Of a DNA stretch of 64,000 nucleotides, positions 1 through 14,890 are shown in pieces; within the stretch, counting starts at the first letter, position 1, and each line of letters opens with the position of its first letter. Below the pieces are notes generated by a model. It had not been told where the DNA came from. It made no database searches and was given only the letters and a program-made list of their open reading frames with translations. A program made the translations under genes and the position numbers. The DNA is taken from the NCBI GenBank assembly GCA_014529385.2, contig CM043954.1, positions 96,179,247-96,243,246 of the forward strand, read 5' to 3'. This DNA is from Adiantum capillus-veneris. Lineage: Eukaryota > Streptophyta > Polypodiopsida > Polypodiales > Pteridaceae.

Positions 1-1230
1 CAAGGTTCCCATAAAGAATAAGTACCATATGTCTATAGTCAATTATCTTTTTATGGGGCTATATATTTTATGAAGTTGACTTAAGATTGGGATATCATCG
101 ATTACAAATTAATGCCAAGGATATTCCTAAAACAAGTTTTTGAACACGGTATGTACATTTTGAATTTCTTATGCTTCCCTTTGGGTTGAAAATGCTCTAG
201 CTTCATTCATGACACTTATGGACACAGTCCTATGGCCTTGGGTAAATTTGTAATTGGCTTTTTGAAACGACATCCTTGTTTACAGTGATTCTAAGGAAGA
301 CCAGTTGGATAATCTTTGACACGTTTTTTATCTACTTAGGAAGCATACTTTGTATGCTAAGAAGAGAAATTGTGCCTTTATGCAAACAGAGGTGCAATAT
401 CTTGGTCGTATTATCTCCATTAAGGGTCATAAAATGGATCCTAACAAAGATGAGGCTATTTTGAAATGGCTCTTTCCAAAAAAAAAAAAAAAAGAGCTTC
501 ACTTTGTGTTGAAAATTCATACAAAATTATGCAAAGATACGAAGAAGTGCCTATGATCAACCAATCATAGGGTCAGGGTCATCAATTTACTTGCAAAATT
601 ATGCAAAGATACCAAGATCAACCAATCATAGGGTTAGAGTCATCAATTTACTTGCAAGCTGAACAACATACCTACATTGATAAGCTTAAGACCGCTTAAG
701 CTACTGCTTCTATATTCCACATTGTTGATCCAAACCCTTTTTGTTTGGAGATTGATGCCATCAATAAGGCTATTGGTGTGGTACTACTTCAAGACAGTAG
801 ACATGTTTTTTGTGTGAGTAAGAAATTAGATGGTGCTCAATAGAACTAGTCTACGCATGAGTTGAACTATATGCCAATATTCATACCCTTCGTAGATGGA
901 GCCATCATTTATATGGTGCAGAGTTTGCAATTGGATTTGATCACGAGAGCATTAAATGGTTTACTAATTAAACTAATTTAAGGGTCGCAAGGCTAGATGA
1001 GTAGAGATCTTTCAAGAATATAATTTCTCTTTACAATATCGTAAAGGTTGGCACAATGCATTACCACTATGTCAAGGAGAGAGAAGGAGAGAGTCTTACC
1101 TAGAGAGATCAGCTTGTCTTATGTTTCGACACAAAACAACTTGGTGAATCTATGCACAAAGGCATTACCTCGTGAGAAGTTGGAAGCTTTTTGTAAAGCT
1201 TTGGGTTTGCTTCCTTTTGTGGACTGATCA
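1..1230 (+). pseudogene. Decayed Ty3/gypsy pol (RT to RNase H) fragment
   Basis: Translated in shifting frames, this stretch gives the order of a gypsy polymerase. There is an RT palm remnant (LMPRIFLKQVF, LCFPLG) near 110-190. Near 350-470 are thumb/connection motifs (YAKKRNCAFMQTEVQYLG, then IISIKGHKMDPNK). Near 735-850 is an RNase H start (LEIDAINKAIGVVLLQD, KKLDGAQ), and near 1000-1070 is the end of RNase H (FKNIISLYNI). Stops and frameshifts occur every 50-100 codons, so no product is expected. A 16-base A run at 479-494 lies inside it. The element enters from outside the left edge. Lineage is uncertain; the wording resembles chromovirus-type RT. Family assignment rests on motif order. 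Confidence 0.7.
521..654 (+). repeat. Tandem duplication (~60-73 bp) inside the gypsy remnant
   Basis: Two adjacent copies share the start 'caaaattatgcaaagatac' and the end 'catcaatttacttg'. Copy 1 (521-593) has 12 extra bases compared with copy 2 (594-654). It is a local duplication in dead retrotransposon sequence. Confidence 0.75.
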
Positions 1231-1249
1231 CGTCCATAGGGCATAGTAC

Positions 1250-2282
1250 TTACCTAAATTTTATGTGCCAGCTCTCCTTCACCACATCACTCTCAGGGGG
1301 GAATTTGTTGCCATATATATTGTAATGATGTGTGTGAACACACTTAGGACTGTCCTGGCATTTTTTTCCTTACTAAGAGGTTTTTTTCCCATGCTTTGTA
1401 TACACGCCCATCACTATAGAGTTGTTTTAGCTTGTATTCACACACTTAGTAATTCACTATCGTGTGCCTTGAGTTATGTACACATTCCTACAACACTAAC
1501 TCCAACAAGGATGCCTTCATCAAAACATAGGTTACTTGTGGTAGTCAGCAAGTAAAAAGACATTTCTTCCCGGCAATAACCTTTAGGGAAAAAAAGTACG
1601 CAAAGTTCTCATCCAAAACAACTCACATTTCTTAGAACATCTCTTTCTTTGTTCTATTTACAATAAAACATAAATAAAAATTTGACCAATACTCTAATGA
1701 GATTAATTGATATGCCGTTTTAGTTGTTGAGGATTAGGTGTGTCTTAGGTTTATTACCTTGTGATTGACTCTCTCTCTCTCTCTCTCTAACATACACAAA
1801 TGAACACACTTCTGGCTCAACGATCATCAACACGTATTGCTCTCTATTATTAGAGGCACTTACTTCTGCCGTGAAACTCAAATCATTTTCCTATAAGGCA
1901 AAAAACTTTAATTGCTACATGAGGCCGTGTTCAATGTGAAATCATTGCTGCACTTCGATATGTGCTTGGGCTACAATGCACGACAAGGATGACATCCCTT
2001 TCAGATTTACACGAAAAAGAGTTGTGAGGCAATCCTTTAAACCTTTCTCGTCTCACATGAGACGAGAGAAGATGAGAATTTGAACGTGATAGGAATAATG
2101 TTAAGAGATCTCAGATCTACTGACAAGTTTTGAATTAAAGACCACCACACTTAGGTAGAAAGGTTATACCACTCTCCTCTTACTCAAACAAAATTACATA
2201 CAAGGGAAGAGGGAGAGAACCTTTAACATCGTAGAACAATCCCAAGAGACCTACCCGACCAGTCTTGAACTCAAGGGCTGAT

Positions 2283-2284
<2 letters not shown>
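1250..2284. other. No recognisable gene; short CT tract
   Basis: The longest open frame (96 codons at 1265-1555) has no family signature and low-complexity hydrophobic content. A short (CT)9 tract sits at 1771-1788. No RNA gene or repeat family is recognised. Confidence 0.5.

Positions 2285-2330
<46 letters not shown>
2285..2330. repeat. (TA)n microsatellite
   Basis: About 23 uninterrupted TA units directly abut the left arm of the inverted-repeat element at 2331. Confidence 0.95.
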
Positions 2331-2334
<4 letters not shown>

Positions 2335-2800
2335 AAAATTACCAAAATAATATACCCCTCAAATTTCAAAATTTTCCAAAATACCCCCGATATTTTGTCG
2401 TAATGTTTCAAAATACCCCTCAAATTTTCCAAAATTCCCAAAATACCCTTGGTTGTGAGATTAAATTTTTCCAAAGATTAAAAAATTTGTACCTTCCATA
2501 AAAAGACTGATTGTCTATCAATACAAGATACTAAAACTAGAATTTGAGTAGGTTACGTAGGCTTTGGAGATGAATTGCTTCATTAATTTTTAGACACAAA
2601 CACCCTTTTTTGTGAGGTAATTTGCGACAAATTACATGCTAAGCACTCAAACAAATCTTGATTGTCAAAAAAGAATAAAGGAATGATAAGCTTGAATAAT
2701 TAAACCAAAATAGATACAAGGGTATTTTGGGAATTTTGAAATTTGAGGGGTATTTTGGGAATTTCCACAAATTAGAGGGGTATTTTGTAATTTTTAAGGG
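2331..2800. mobile_element. Inverted-repeat (foldback/MITE-like) element
   Basis: The left arm (about 2331-2450) and right arm (about 2717-2800) are imperfect reverse complements. Both are built from the unit 'caaaatacccctcaaattt', in three versions on the left and about three in reverse orientation on the right. The 265-bp centre (2451-2716) is AT-rich and non-coding. The arms end near 'agggaaaattac' and 'gtaatttttaaggg'. This matches a foldback element or MITE whose arms are themselves tandem repeats. No clear target duplication was found. An inverted duplication of a minisatellite is the alternative. Confidence 0.55.
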
Positions 2801-2809
2801 ACCAATTGA

Positions 2810-3511
2810 TTGAAAGCTTGACAATTTACAATAAAAAAATTCTTTGGACTACAAATTCTGCAAGTGAAAAAATTTATCTATTAGTGAATAAGGAAAGGTT
2901 GAAGCCTTTAAAATGCCAATAGTTAATATTTTAGGACATAAAATGTGGATGCTCACAATTACCTACAAATACATTCTTGCACATGCATTGTTTCTTCGCA
3001 CTTGGAATATGTTTCTCTCTCTCTCTTAAGTGTCCCTTAGCTATTGCCTAATTTATTCAAATGAGGGCCATTAGGAGATAAACCACAAACAGGTGGAAAA
3101 AAAGACAAAATGCCTTAGAGAATGCACACATTTTCACTTAACACAGGCATTAGTAACTAAGCTCAGCACACTAAACATGCCAAACTCATCAGCTTATTAC
3201 ATTATTTAAAAAAAAGTGATGGAACAACTCTATAAGCAACAGTGAGGACTTGATGAATAGTAAGAATACATCAGGGCTACCACAGCCAAGAGTCGAGTCG
3301 AAAATCTAAACAACTCTCTTGGGGTATATAGATAGTTGACCTCCAACATAACCTTAAGAACTCCCTTGGGGATTGATAAACTCACTACTAATTATAATAT
3401 AGTCCACTGCAATATTTTAAAATTAAAAACTAAGACACTGATTTATGGAATGGCCTCACAAGAATCAGCAGAGTCAGCACCCTAAACATGTCCCTCGTCG
3501 CTAATGCTCTG
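2810..3511. other. Intergenic; 3' flank of the tubulin gene
   Basis: No open frame of note. The right part is expected to hold the tubulin 3' untranslated region, which is transcribed leftward. No convincing polyadenylation signal was fixed by eye. Confidence 0.4.
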
Positions 3512-5902
<2,391 letters not shown>

Positions 5903-5954
5903 TCACAAGCGCCACTGGTGAGTTGAGGGTACCATTTCAAATGTGGTTTCCTAG

Positions 5955-5960
5955 TTTATA
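5955..5960 (-). promoter_or_regulatory. Candidate TATA box of the alpha-tubulin gene
   Basis: TATAAA on the minus strand lies 113 bp upstream of the ATG, which leaves an ~80-nt leader if transcription starts about 30 bp downstream. The leader is pyrimidine-rich, common in highly expressed plant genes. Position and sequence fit, but the start site is not shown. Confidence 0.4.
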
Positions 5961-6089
5961 TCATTGGTCGTTGAGAAGTAGCCTTTCACATTCGTCCGCC
6001 TCCAACTCTAGAACAAGGTGATCCTAGTAACACCTATATTTCATACGGGGGAGAGTAATGGGAACGACGCTCGGGGCTGGGGAACGGGA

Positions 6090-6205
6090 TCTCGAGGCGC
6101 ACTAAACCTAACCAACACAAAAAACGAGGCGCACTGTCACGATTTGAACGTGTGACTTCGGGGTCCACGTTTAGGGTCACATGGGCTAACCACCTCACTC
6201 GCGTG
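6090..6205 (-). mobile_element. tRNA-like / SINE-like segment
   Basis: The minus strand reads 'gaggtggttagcccatg' (about 6180-6196), which resembles a pol III A box. About 30 bp later comes 'cacgttcaaatcgtg' (about 6139-6153), a T-arm-like hairpin with a 7-base loop TTCAAAT and a B-box core. Downstream is a T6 run. The decamer 'cgaggcgcac' appears twice on the + strand (6093-6102 and 6125-6134). A full tRNA cloverleaf could not be drawn, so a tRNA-derived SINE head fits better than a functional tRNA. Confidence 0.35.
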
Positions 6206-6510
6206 CACATTGTGTATCCCAAACCATTTTTACGATGTAATATTGTGAGTTGATATGCATTGCCCACGTTGTCCAGGTTTAGTGTGTATCCAAGTTTAGT
6301 TTTTTAGCAGTCCAGGTTTAGTGCGTGTCATAGTTTAGTTTTTGAGCAGACATTTGCAGCTGTGATCTTTCGATCTTCGTGCGTGAACTTCCCCGCCCTT
6401 GATCGTATTTTAGTGTTAAGGCAAGGTGATACTCACCTCATAACAAGGTGAAGATTCATGCCCAACGACATTCTGTAACAATAAAATGACAAGGTGAAGA
6501 TTTCACGGTA

Positions 6511-6590
6511 GAGAGAGAAAGAGAGAGAGAGAGAGGCTCTTCTTTATGCATTAAATTGTGGTAATGAAAGAGGGAGGAAGAAAGAGAGGT

Positions 6591-6677
<87 letters not shown>
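6511..6677. repeat. Compound (GA)n / (TA)n / (GA)n microsatellite
   Basis: A GA tract lies at 6511-6535. A TA tract at 6594-6635 passes directly into a GA tract at 6636-6677. Confidence 0.95.
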
Positions 6678-6680
<3 letters not shown>

Positions 6681-7559
6681 CCTGGTGTGTGAAAGGGCAA
6701 GAAAGGAGCTATGAAAGCATTGGGAGGAACATGCTAGTAGCCACTAAGGGAGAAACTAGTTTGCCTTGATTGACTCACTGTGCAGATGGTGAGAAGTAAA
6801 ATAGCGAAAGTGGTGTGGATTTTACCGCCTGGCATAGCTCGTGATGATGGCTCCATAGCATCTCTCCTCGAAGCTTTCACCAAAAGCTCTATGACCTCGC
6901 ATCACAAATGAGATTTTGCATGAAAAGATGTATGAATGTAAACATTTTCACATTATAATACAAACAAAATGAGATGCATTTTGCATTTACGATGCTCGTG
7001 CCCATGAAAAAAAGAAAAAACCATACATATGTATGATGTGGAGTTGGCACCGTTCCCCGCCACTTTTATCCCCTTCAGTGTTGAAGGGGGACTTATGTTT
7101 CTCTTCCAGTGTTGGAGGGATTTTCTTATTGTAAAAATACTACAGCTTTACAAGGAAGAACTCACTACCGATGTTTTATGCAGACATGTATTATTCCACG
7201 TTGCCTTGCCGTGGCGTATTGTCTATGTGTTACTTTGTTGGGCATCACAAAAATTCTTCAGCCTTTGTCACCTTCATCTACAATCTTTTGAATAAGAATG
7301 ATGTAAATTTATTGCTTAATTGTGTACATGATTTAATCTAAGTACTTTTGAGATCACACAAAAGAAACCAAAATACGGAATATAAGTGTAACTTTGGTAT
7401 TGGTTGTACGGATCAACGCACAATCTTGGATGGAGCCGCTTCTAGACCTTCCTTACATTGTTCCGCCACCTTCCCACGAGTATACGTTCTACCATCATCA
7501 TCCATTCTGCGACTTCTGCAAACATGTCGATTGATGTTGAGTCCGTCGTATCGTTCGTC
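6678..7559. other. No recognisable gene
   Basis: Short open frames on both strands (for example 7029-7295 and 7348-7674) show no family motif. Recognisable PPR-like sequence starts only at about 7560-7600. Confidence 0.4.
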
Positions 7560-7728
7560 GGTAGGGTCATATGCACACATACACAAATTTGTAGTCTTTG
7601 GGGCACCCCATTTGACATACATATTGATCAAAATACGGCCAAGGATGACATCTTTCTTGCTTCGCATCTACTGAAAATAGCCTAGAGCTTTCTGGCGCTG
7701 CTCTTTTGGAGCAAATCTTGCAATCATG

Positions 7729-7926
7729 AGGGAGGCCATCACTTCAAATCTGCTGAAAACAGACTAGAGCTATCACTTCAAATATGTCTAAAACGGACTA
7801 GAGATTTCTGGCCTGCCCCCTGTGGGGTAAATCCTGCAATCAATGCGTTCCAAGAGTCCACACTCTGGATAGGAATCTTTTCAAGAAGTTCTAGTGCTCT
7901 CTGAAGTGTAAGTGTGGCTCTCTACT
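7729..7926 (-). repeat. Duplicated PPR segment, partner at 11,215-11,411
   Basis: About 197 bp starting 'gggaggccatcacttc' recurs 3,486 bp away with only a few substitutions. The partner copy joins directly to the larger duplicated block starting at about 11,411. Confidence 0.85.
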
Positions 7927-8766
7927 ACATGAGTTGTAGGTTTGCTCTTTTGCTTCCTCAAGTTGAATGTTGTTTTAGCCCAATGCCAGAGTAGCGGGGT
8001 GATCTTACAGGCATGTGTATGCAACAAGTATGATGTTACGACTCCAACAAGGCCCTCCTCCCTTCTGCTTACTACTTGCTAGCATGTCAACATATTTAAG
8101 GTTTTTGATAGCCTTGTTGACAGTACATATGGGATGAAGTTGGAGAAAGCCATGGAGAGAGAGACAAGATGTTGCTACAGCTTGAACAAGAATGCCTCGA
8201 ATTATATCAAAAGAAAGTTGACCAAGCAAGCCATTCTAGGGCTCCCCTGCATTAGTTGACTGAATGGTGAGAGATACACTCGCTTTGCATCCGCTAAAAA
8301 CAGCCTAGAGCTTTTTGTCCCTGCTCCTGTTGCACATATCCCGTAATCAGTGCGTTCCAAGACACGACATTCCGGACAAGAAGGTCCTCAAGCACTTTTT
8401 ATGCTTTCTGAAGCGTACCACATTTGACATACATATCGACCAAGGGAGTGCCAACCATGACCTCTATTTTCAAAAGCCTCACACAAACAAAGAAATTGTA
8501 AATTTTTGTGCCCATATCAGCATCTTACGTAGAGCCACATGCCTTCAAGATGCATACGTAGGTGATTGCATCTGGACAAAGGCTCTCACTATGCATTTGC
8601 TGAAAACATCCTAGAGCTTTCTAGCCCTACTCCTCTTGTGCGTATCTTGCAATCAATGCATTCCAAGAGATGCTGTTCCGAACAAAAAGCTCCTCGAGCA
8701 CTAATTGTGCTTTCTCAAGTGCACCACATTTCGAATACACATCGACCAAGGGAGTGTCAGCATGGC

Positions 8767-10830
8767 ATCTCTTTTCAATAGCATCTGAGTAACAATATCA
8801 TAATGAATTTATGTGTCCATATCAGCATCTTGCGTAGAGCTATATGCCTTTAAGATATACACGTAGACGATTGCATTTGGAGATAGCTCTTGCTTCACAT
8901 CTGCTGAAAACAGTCCACAGGTTCTCTTATGCATATCCTCCATTCAATGCATTCCAAGAGATGCCATTCCAAACAGTAAGCTCCTCAAGCACTTTTTGTG
9001 CTTTCTGAAGTGCATCACATTTGGTATACATGCCAAGTACCTCGTTTTTTTTCGACAACCTCTAGCTAACAATATCATCATGAATTCTTTTGCCCATATC
9101 AGCATCTACATAATGCCACATGCCTTGAAGATACAAGCGTAGGTGATTGCATTTAGGAGAGCTGCCCTCTCTTTGCATCTACTGAAAACAGCCCAGTGCT
9201 AGGACCCTGTTTGGCATATCTTGCAATCACAGCATTCCACAAGACGACATCCCGCATAGTAAGCTCGTCAAAGACTTGTTGGGCATTGACAGGAGCATGA
9301 TGCGAGATGCCTTCAAACCTCATTGGTAGGTAATTGCATCCGGAGCTTGAGGCCCTCTCTTCGCATATGCTGAAAACAGTCCAGAGGTTCCTGGCCCTAC
9401 CCCTGTTCGGCATATCCCACAATCAACGCACTCGAAGAGACAAGATTCTGGAGAGGAAGCTAGTTCAACCATTGCTGATATACTCTCCCTCCCCGGCTGC
9501 GGTGTGCTCTGACTAACAAGATCATCGTAAACTCAATCTTGCAATCAGTGCATTCTAGCTCCTGGCGGGAAGCTTTGCGAGAAGTTCTAGTGCTCTCTAA
9601 ATTGCACCACATTTAGCAAACATGTCAATCAAGGCATTTCCAAGCACAACATCTTTTTCAACAACCCCTGACTAACAATATCATCGTGAATTTTTATGCC
9701 CATACCAACATCTTGCACAGAGCTACATGCTTTCAAGATACACGTGTACATGATTGCATTAGGAGAGAGGCCCTGGATTTGCATCTGCTGAGAACAACCT
9801 AAAGAATTATGCCATGCTCCTCTTGTGCATATCCCGCAATAGATACACTCCAAGAGACGACGTTTCGAACAGGAAGCTCCTCAAGCACTTTGTGTGCTTT
9901 TTGAAGTGCACCACATTTGGCATACATATCGACCAAGGCATTTCCAAGCAGGACAGTTTTTGCAACAACCCTCGAACTAATAATATCATAAGTGAATTTT
10001 TAAAGTGCACCACATCTAGCAACACATACTGGTGGGAAGATGCAACAACGTCAACCGAGGCATTCCCAAGCACGACATCTTTTTCAACATTCCTTGACTA
10101 ACAAAATCAGTGTGAATTGTTATGCACATATCAGCATCTTGCGTAGGCCAACATGCCTTCAAGATGCACGCGTGTATGTGATTGCATCAGGAGAGAGGCC
10201 ATCGCTTTGCATCCACTAAAAATAACGTAGAGATTTTTGGTCCTGCTCATGTTGCACATATCCCGTAATCAATGCACTCCAAAACAAGACATTCCAGATC
10301 AAGAATGTCCTCAAGCATTTTCTTTGCTCCCTAAAGTACACCAAATTTGGCCTACATAGTTTTTTGCAACAACCCGAGACTAACCATATCAAAGTGAATT
10401 TTGATATCGGCACCCTGCAAAGAGCCACATGCCTTCAAGATGCACTCGTAGATGATTTTATCTGAAAAGAGGCCCTGACTTTGCATCCGCTAAAAACAGC
10501 CTAGAGCTTTCTAGTCCTGCTCTTGTTGTGCATATCCCGCAATCAATTCTTGGCATACATATCGACCAAGGCAGTGTGAAGTATGACATCTTTTTTCAAT
10601 AGTCTTTAACTAACAATATCATCGTGAATTTTTGTGTCTATATAAGCATCTTGTGTAGAGCCACATGCTTTCAAGAGGTGATTGCATCTGGTTCGCATCT
10701 ACTGAAAACTGAATAGAGATTTTTGGCCATACCCCTGTGTCGCAAATCCTTCAATCAGTGCATTCGAAGAGTCCACACTCCGGACAGAAAGCTCCTCGAG
10801 CACTTTTTGTGCTCTCTTAAGGGCACCACA
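8767..10830 (-). repeat. PPR block, copy 1 of a ~2.65 kb segmental duplication
   Basis: This block recurs at 11,411-13,502 with an offset of 2,641-2,678 bp and very high identity by eye. For example the frames at 9153-9422 and 11806-12075, and at 9814-10101 and 12466-12753, are nearly the same. The offset drifts through small indels. It arose after the PPR sequence had already decayed, since stops are shared. Confidence 0.88.
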
Positions 10831-11410
10831 TTCAGCAAACATGTCAACCAAGGCATTGTCAAGCACGATACCCTTTTTCAACAGCCCTTGACTAACAATA
10901 TTAGAAAGAATTTTTATGCCTATATCAGTATCTTGTATAGCGCCACATGCCTTCAAGATGCACGCATATATGATTTCACCTGGAGAGAAGTCCTCACTTT
11001 GCATCTGCCGAGGAAATCAGCCTGGAGCTCTTTGGCCCTGCTTCTGTTGTGCATATCCCGCAACCAATGCACTCCAAGAGAGGACATTCTAGAGATATTG
11101 ATCAAAATACGGCCAAGCATGACATCTTTCTCCAAGATTCCTTGCTTCGCATCTGCTGAAAACAGCCTAGATCTTTCTGGCGCTGCTCTTTTGGAGCAAA
11201 TCTTGCAATCATTAGGGAGGCCATCACTTCGAATCTGTTGAAAACAGACTAGAGCTATCACTTCAAATATGTCTAAAGCAGACTAGAGCTTTCTGGCCTG
11301 TTCCCTGTGGGGTAAATCCTACAATCAATGCGTTCCAAGAGTCCACACTCTGGATAGGAAGCTTTTCAAGAAGTTTTGGTGCTCTCTGAAGTGTAAGTGT
11401 GGCTCTCTAC

Positions 11411-13502
11411 CTCTTTTCAATAGCATCTAAGTAACAATATCATCATGAATGTCTGTGTCCATATCAGCATCTTGCGTAGAGCTATATGCCTTTAACATAT
11501 ACACGTAGGCGATTGCATCTGGAGATAGCTCTCGCTTCACATCTGCTGAAAACAGTCCACAGGTTCTCTTATGCATATCCTGCATTCAATGCAATCCAAG
11601 AGATGCCACTCCGAACAGTAAGCTCCTCAAGAACTTTTTGTGCTTTCTGAAGTGCACCACATTTGGTATACATGCCAAGACAGTGCCAAGTACCTCGTTT
11701 TTTTCCGACAACCTCTGGCTAACAATATCATCGTGAATTATTTTGCCCATATCAGCATATGCATAATGCCACATGCCTTGAAGATACAAGCGTAGGTGAT
11801 TGCATTTAGGAGAGCTGCCCTCTCTTTGCATCTACTGAAAACAGCCCAGTGCTAGGACCTTGTTTGGCATATCTTGCAATCACAGCATTCCACAAGACGA
11901 CATCCCGCATAGTAAGCTCGTCAAAGACTTGTTGGGCATTGACAGGAGCATGATGCGAGACGCCTTCAACCCTCACTAGTAGGTAATTGCATCCGGAGCT
12001 TGAGGCCCTCTCTTCGCATATGCTGAAAACAGTCCAGAGGTTCCTGGCCCTACCCCTGTTGGGCATATCCCACAATCAACGCACTCAAAGAGACAAGATT
12101 CTGGAGAGGAAGCTAGTTCAACCATTGTTGATATACTCTCTCTCCCCGGCTGCGGTGTGCTCTGACTAACAAGATCATCGTAAACTCAATCCTGCAATCA
12201 ATGTATTCTAGCTCCGGGCGGGAAGCTTTGCGAGAAGTTCTAGCGCTCTCTAAATTGCACCACATTTAGCAAACATGTCAATCAAGGCATTGCCAAGCAC
12301 AACATCTTTTTCACAACCCCTGACTAACAATATCATCGTGAATTTTTATGCCCATACCAACATCTTGCATAGAGCTACATGCTTTCAAGATACACGTGTA
12401 CATGATTGCATTAGGAGAGAGGCCCTGGATTTGCATGTGCTGAGAACAACCTAAAGAATTATGCCATGCTCCTCTTGTACATATCCCGCAATCGATACAC
12501 TCCAAGAGACGACGTTCCGGATAGGAAGCTCCTCAAGCACTTTCTGTGCTTTCTGAAGTGCACCACATTTGGCATACATATCGACCAAGGCATTTCCAAG
12601 CACGACAGTTTTTGCAACAACCCTCGAACTAATAATATCAAAAGTGAATTTTTAAAGTGCACCACATCTAGCAACACATACTGGTGGGAAGATGCAACAA
12701 CGTCAACCGAGGAATTCCCAAGCACGACATCTTTTTCAACATTTCTTGACTAACAAAATTAGTGTGAATTGTTATGCACATATCAGCATCTTGCGTAGAC
12801 CAACATGCCTTCAAGATGCACGCGCGTATGTGATTGCATCAGGAGAGAGGCCATCGCTTTGCATCCACTAAAAATAGCGTAGATATTTTTGGTCCTGCTC
12901 ATGTTGCACATATCCCGTAATCAATGCACTCCAAAACAAGACATCCAGATCAAGAATGTCCTCAAGCACTTTCTATGCTGCCTAAAGTACACCAAATTTG
13001 GCCTACATATTGACCAAGGCATTGCGAAGCACAATAGTTTTTTGCAACAACCCGAGACTAACCATATCAAAGTGAATTTTGATATCGGCACCCTGCATAG
13101 AGCCACATGCCTTCAAGATGCACGCGTAGGTGATTTCATCTGGAAAGAGGCCCTCACTTTGCATCCGCTGAAAACAGCCTAGAGCTTTCTGGTCTTGCTC
13201 TTGTTGTGCATATCCCGCAATCAGTGCTTGGCATACATATCGACCAAGGCAGTATGAGGTATGACATCTTTTTTCAATAGTCTTTAACTAACAATATCAT
13301 CGTGAATTTTTGTGTCTATATGAGCATCTTGCGTAGAGCCACATGCTTTCAAGAGGTGATTGCATCTGGTTCGCATCTACTGAAAACTGACTAGAGCTTT
13401 TTGGCCATACTCCTATGTGGCAAATCCTTCAATCAGTGCATTCAAAGATTCCACACTCCGGACAGAAATCTCTTCGAGCACTTTTTGTGCTCTCTTAAGG
13501 GC
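11411..13502 (-). repeat. PPR block, copy 2 of the ~2.65 kb duplication (truncated)
   Basis: This is the partner of 8767-10830. It stops at 'ctcttaagggc' (13,502) where copy 1 continues. The matching continuation, after about 11 missing bases, lies beyond the retrotransposon at 21,840. Confidence 0.88.
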
Positions 13503-14531
13503 TCTTGGTTGGATTTGCATCCACATGCCAAGAGTATGTCGATGTAGGCTTCTATCTCACAAGCTTGGAGTAGGTGATGAGCTCTCCATTAAAGCTTGGG
13601 AAGAGATAGTCTTCTCTTTCTTTACACATGAGATTGTGTGAGTGTGTGTGTGTTAATGCCTTGCAAAAATCAGCCCCCTCTCTCTCTTGGGCGAGCCCCC
13701 TTGCTATTTGCTCTTGCTGTCCTCCCATTGGACCTCCCTAGAGCTAGCCAATGACAATTAAGCAGCATAAGTGATAGCCTTCTGACATGTGTCCCCATTT
13801 CCCCTTTTGTGAGAGATTAAGGTAATTTAATAATTTAACTAAACTCTCATTGGACCCCTTTGCCTCCTGGCCAATAGGAATCAGGCAAGCCATTGGGCTC
13901 CTGAATGCTCATTGGACACCTTGGGAGAGTGTCCAATAGTCTTCTAGAGGACTTAATTCTCATTGGTTCTTTTATTAAGTGTTTTTAAATTAATTAAACT
14001 AGATTTACTCTAGCCTAATTCTCATTGGTCCACCTCCAAGGCCATCCAATAGGAATTGGTTACACCTTGTGGTTATCTGGGCTAGGGAGTTGACATGTGT
14101 CCCTCATTCCCTTTGTGTAAAGGGAGCTTGTGTGTGTGTGTGTGTGTGTGTGGCTTTCTCTCTCATCCCCTACATGCTAGGCTCGCCCCCTCCTATGTAG
14201 GGATGTACAAAGACTTTTTTGGTCACACACAAAGCATCCAATTCCCTTAAGGTTGACCTTTGGACACAACCTTTGAATTTTGGAACCTTAGCATTTTGGA
14301 AGTCTTAATGGGCTGAACCTTAGGGTCTTTTTAGCCCATTGCTGCACATGGCTCTTTTGCAGATGGCCCCCCCTTTGGATCCCTATTTTCCCTCCTTTGG
14401 ATCCCTACTGTGGCCGGTCTGCTAGCTTAACAAATATTCTAGCTTTTTCTCCCCTGGCACTTCCCCATATTAAATGATCAGTTTAACATGAGAAAATCAT
14501 TTAGGAGAATTAGATATTGATTATTATGACA
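13503..14531 (-). repeat. 3' LTR, truncated at its distal end
   Basis: On the minus strand it starts TGTCATAATAATC at 14,531. It matches 20,819-21,839 almost base for base, then stops at 13,503, where PPR sequence begins. A (GT)n tract inside is longer than in the 5' LTR. Confidence 0.93.
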
Positions 14532-14545
14532 TTACCTGTCTCTTG
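14532..14545 (-). other. Polypurine tract
   Basis: Minus-strand 'aagagacaggtaa' directly precedes the 3' LTR start TGTCATAA. This is the position where plus-strand DNA synthesis of an LTR element is primed. Confidence 0.6.
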
Positions 14546-14890
14546 AAATCATAGTCGTCCTCGACTATGGTGTAGAGAAGATAAAGCATATTCATGAGTC
14601 CTTTTCTTAGCGGGTAGAGGATCCCTATGTTACCCTTCGACATCATTCCACAATGGATGACTAGTCCATTTGGCGCTTGAGAGCCTGAGGCTGCCGCAAG
14701 CATGTCTGCACATTAGTCCTATCAATCTTCCATAGTAGAGTGACAAGCTCTACTTGGTGTTTGGGAGACGTCGTCTCCGCAAACTTGATCTAACCATGCA
14801 TACTACTTCATTTTTGTGCATAATAAAGAAAAAGAGAGTCTTATAAGACACAAAAAAACTTTGTTCATTTTTAACATTTTGTACATTTGC

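Larger units (their letters stand above)
7560..13502 (-). pseudogene. Decayed PLS-type pentatricopeptide-repeat gene array
   Basis: Plant PPR proteins bind organellar RNA through tandem ~35-residue helical repeats. On the minus strand this block gives PLS-triplet wording again and again. Examples are GLSPNAIMYTCILKAC with IKIHDDIVSQGLLKK near 9650-9800, VFDELTMRDVVLWNAVIARY near 9200-9280 and 11860-11930, and GEIIYACILKACGAIQD near 10900-11000. The DNA repeats with the ~310-bp period of a three-repeat unit, e.g. 'gcaccacatttggcatacat' variants. Stops and frameshifts break every 60-100 codons, so it is dead. It is interrupted at 13,502 by a gypsy element and resumes at 21,840. No C-terminal E or DYW domain was recognised. 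Confidence 0.85.

Noticed and set aside
1265-1555. 96-codon ORF as a small gene
   Set aside because: No family motif, no conserved context, and it lies at the edge of transposon debris.
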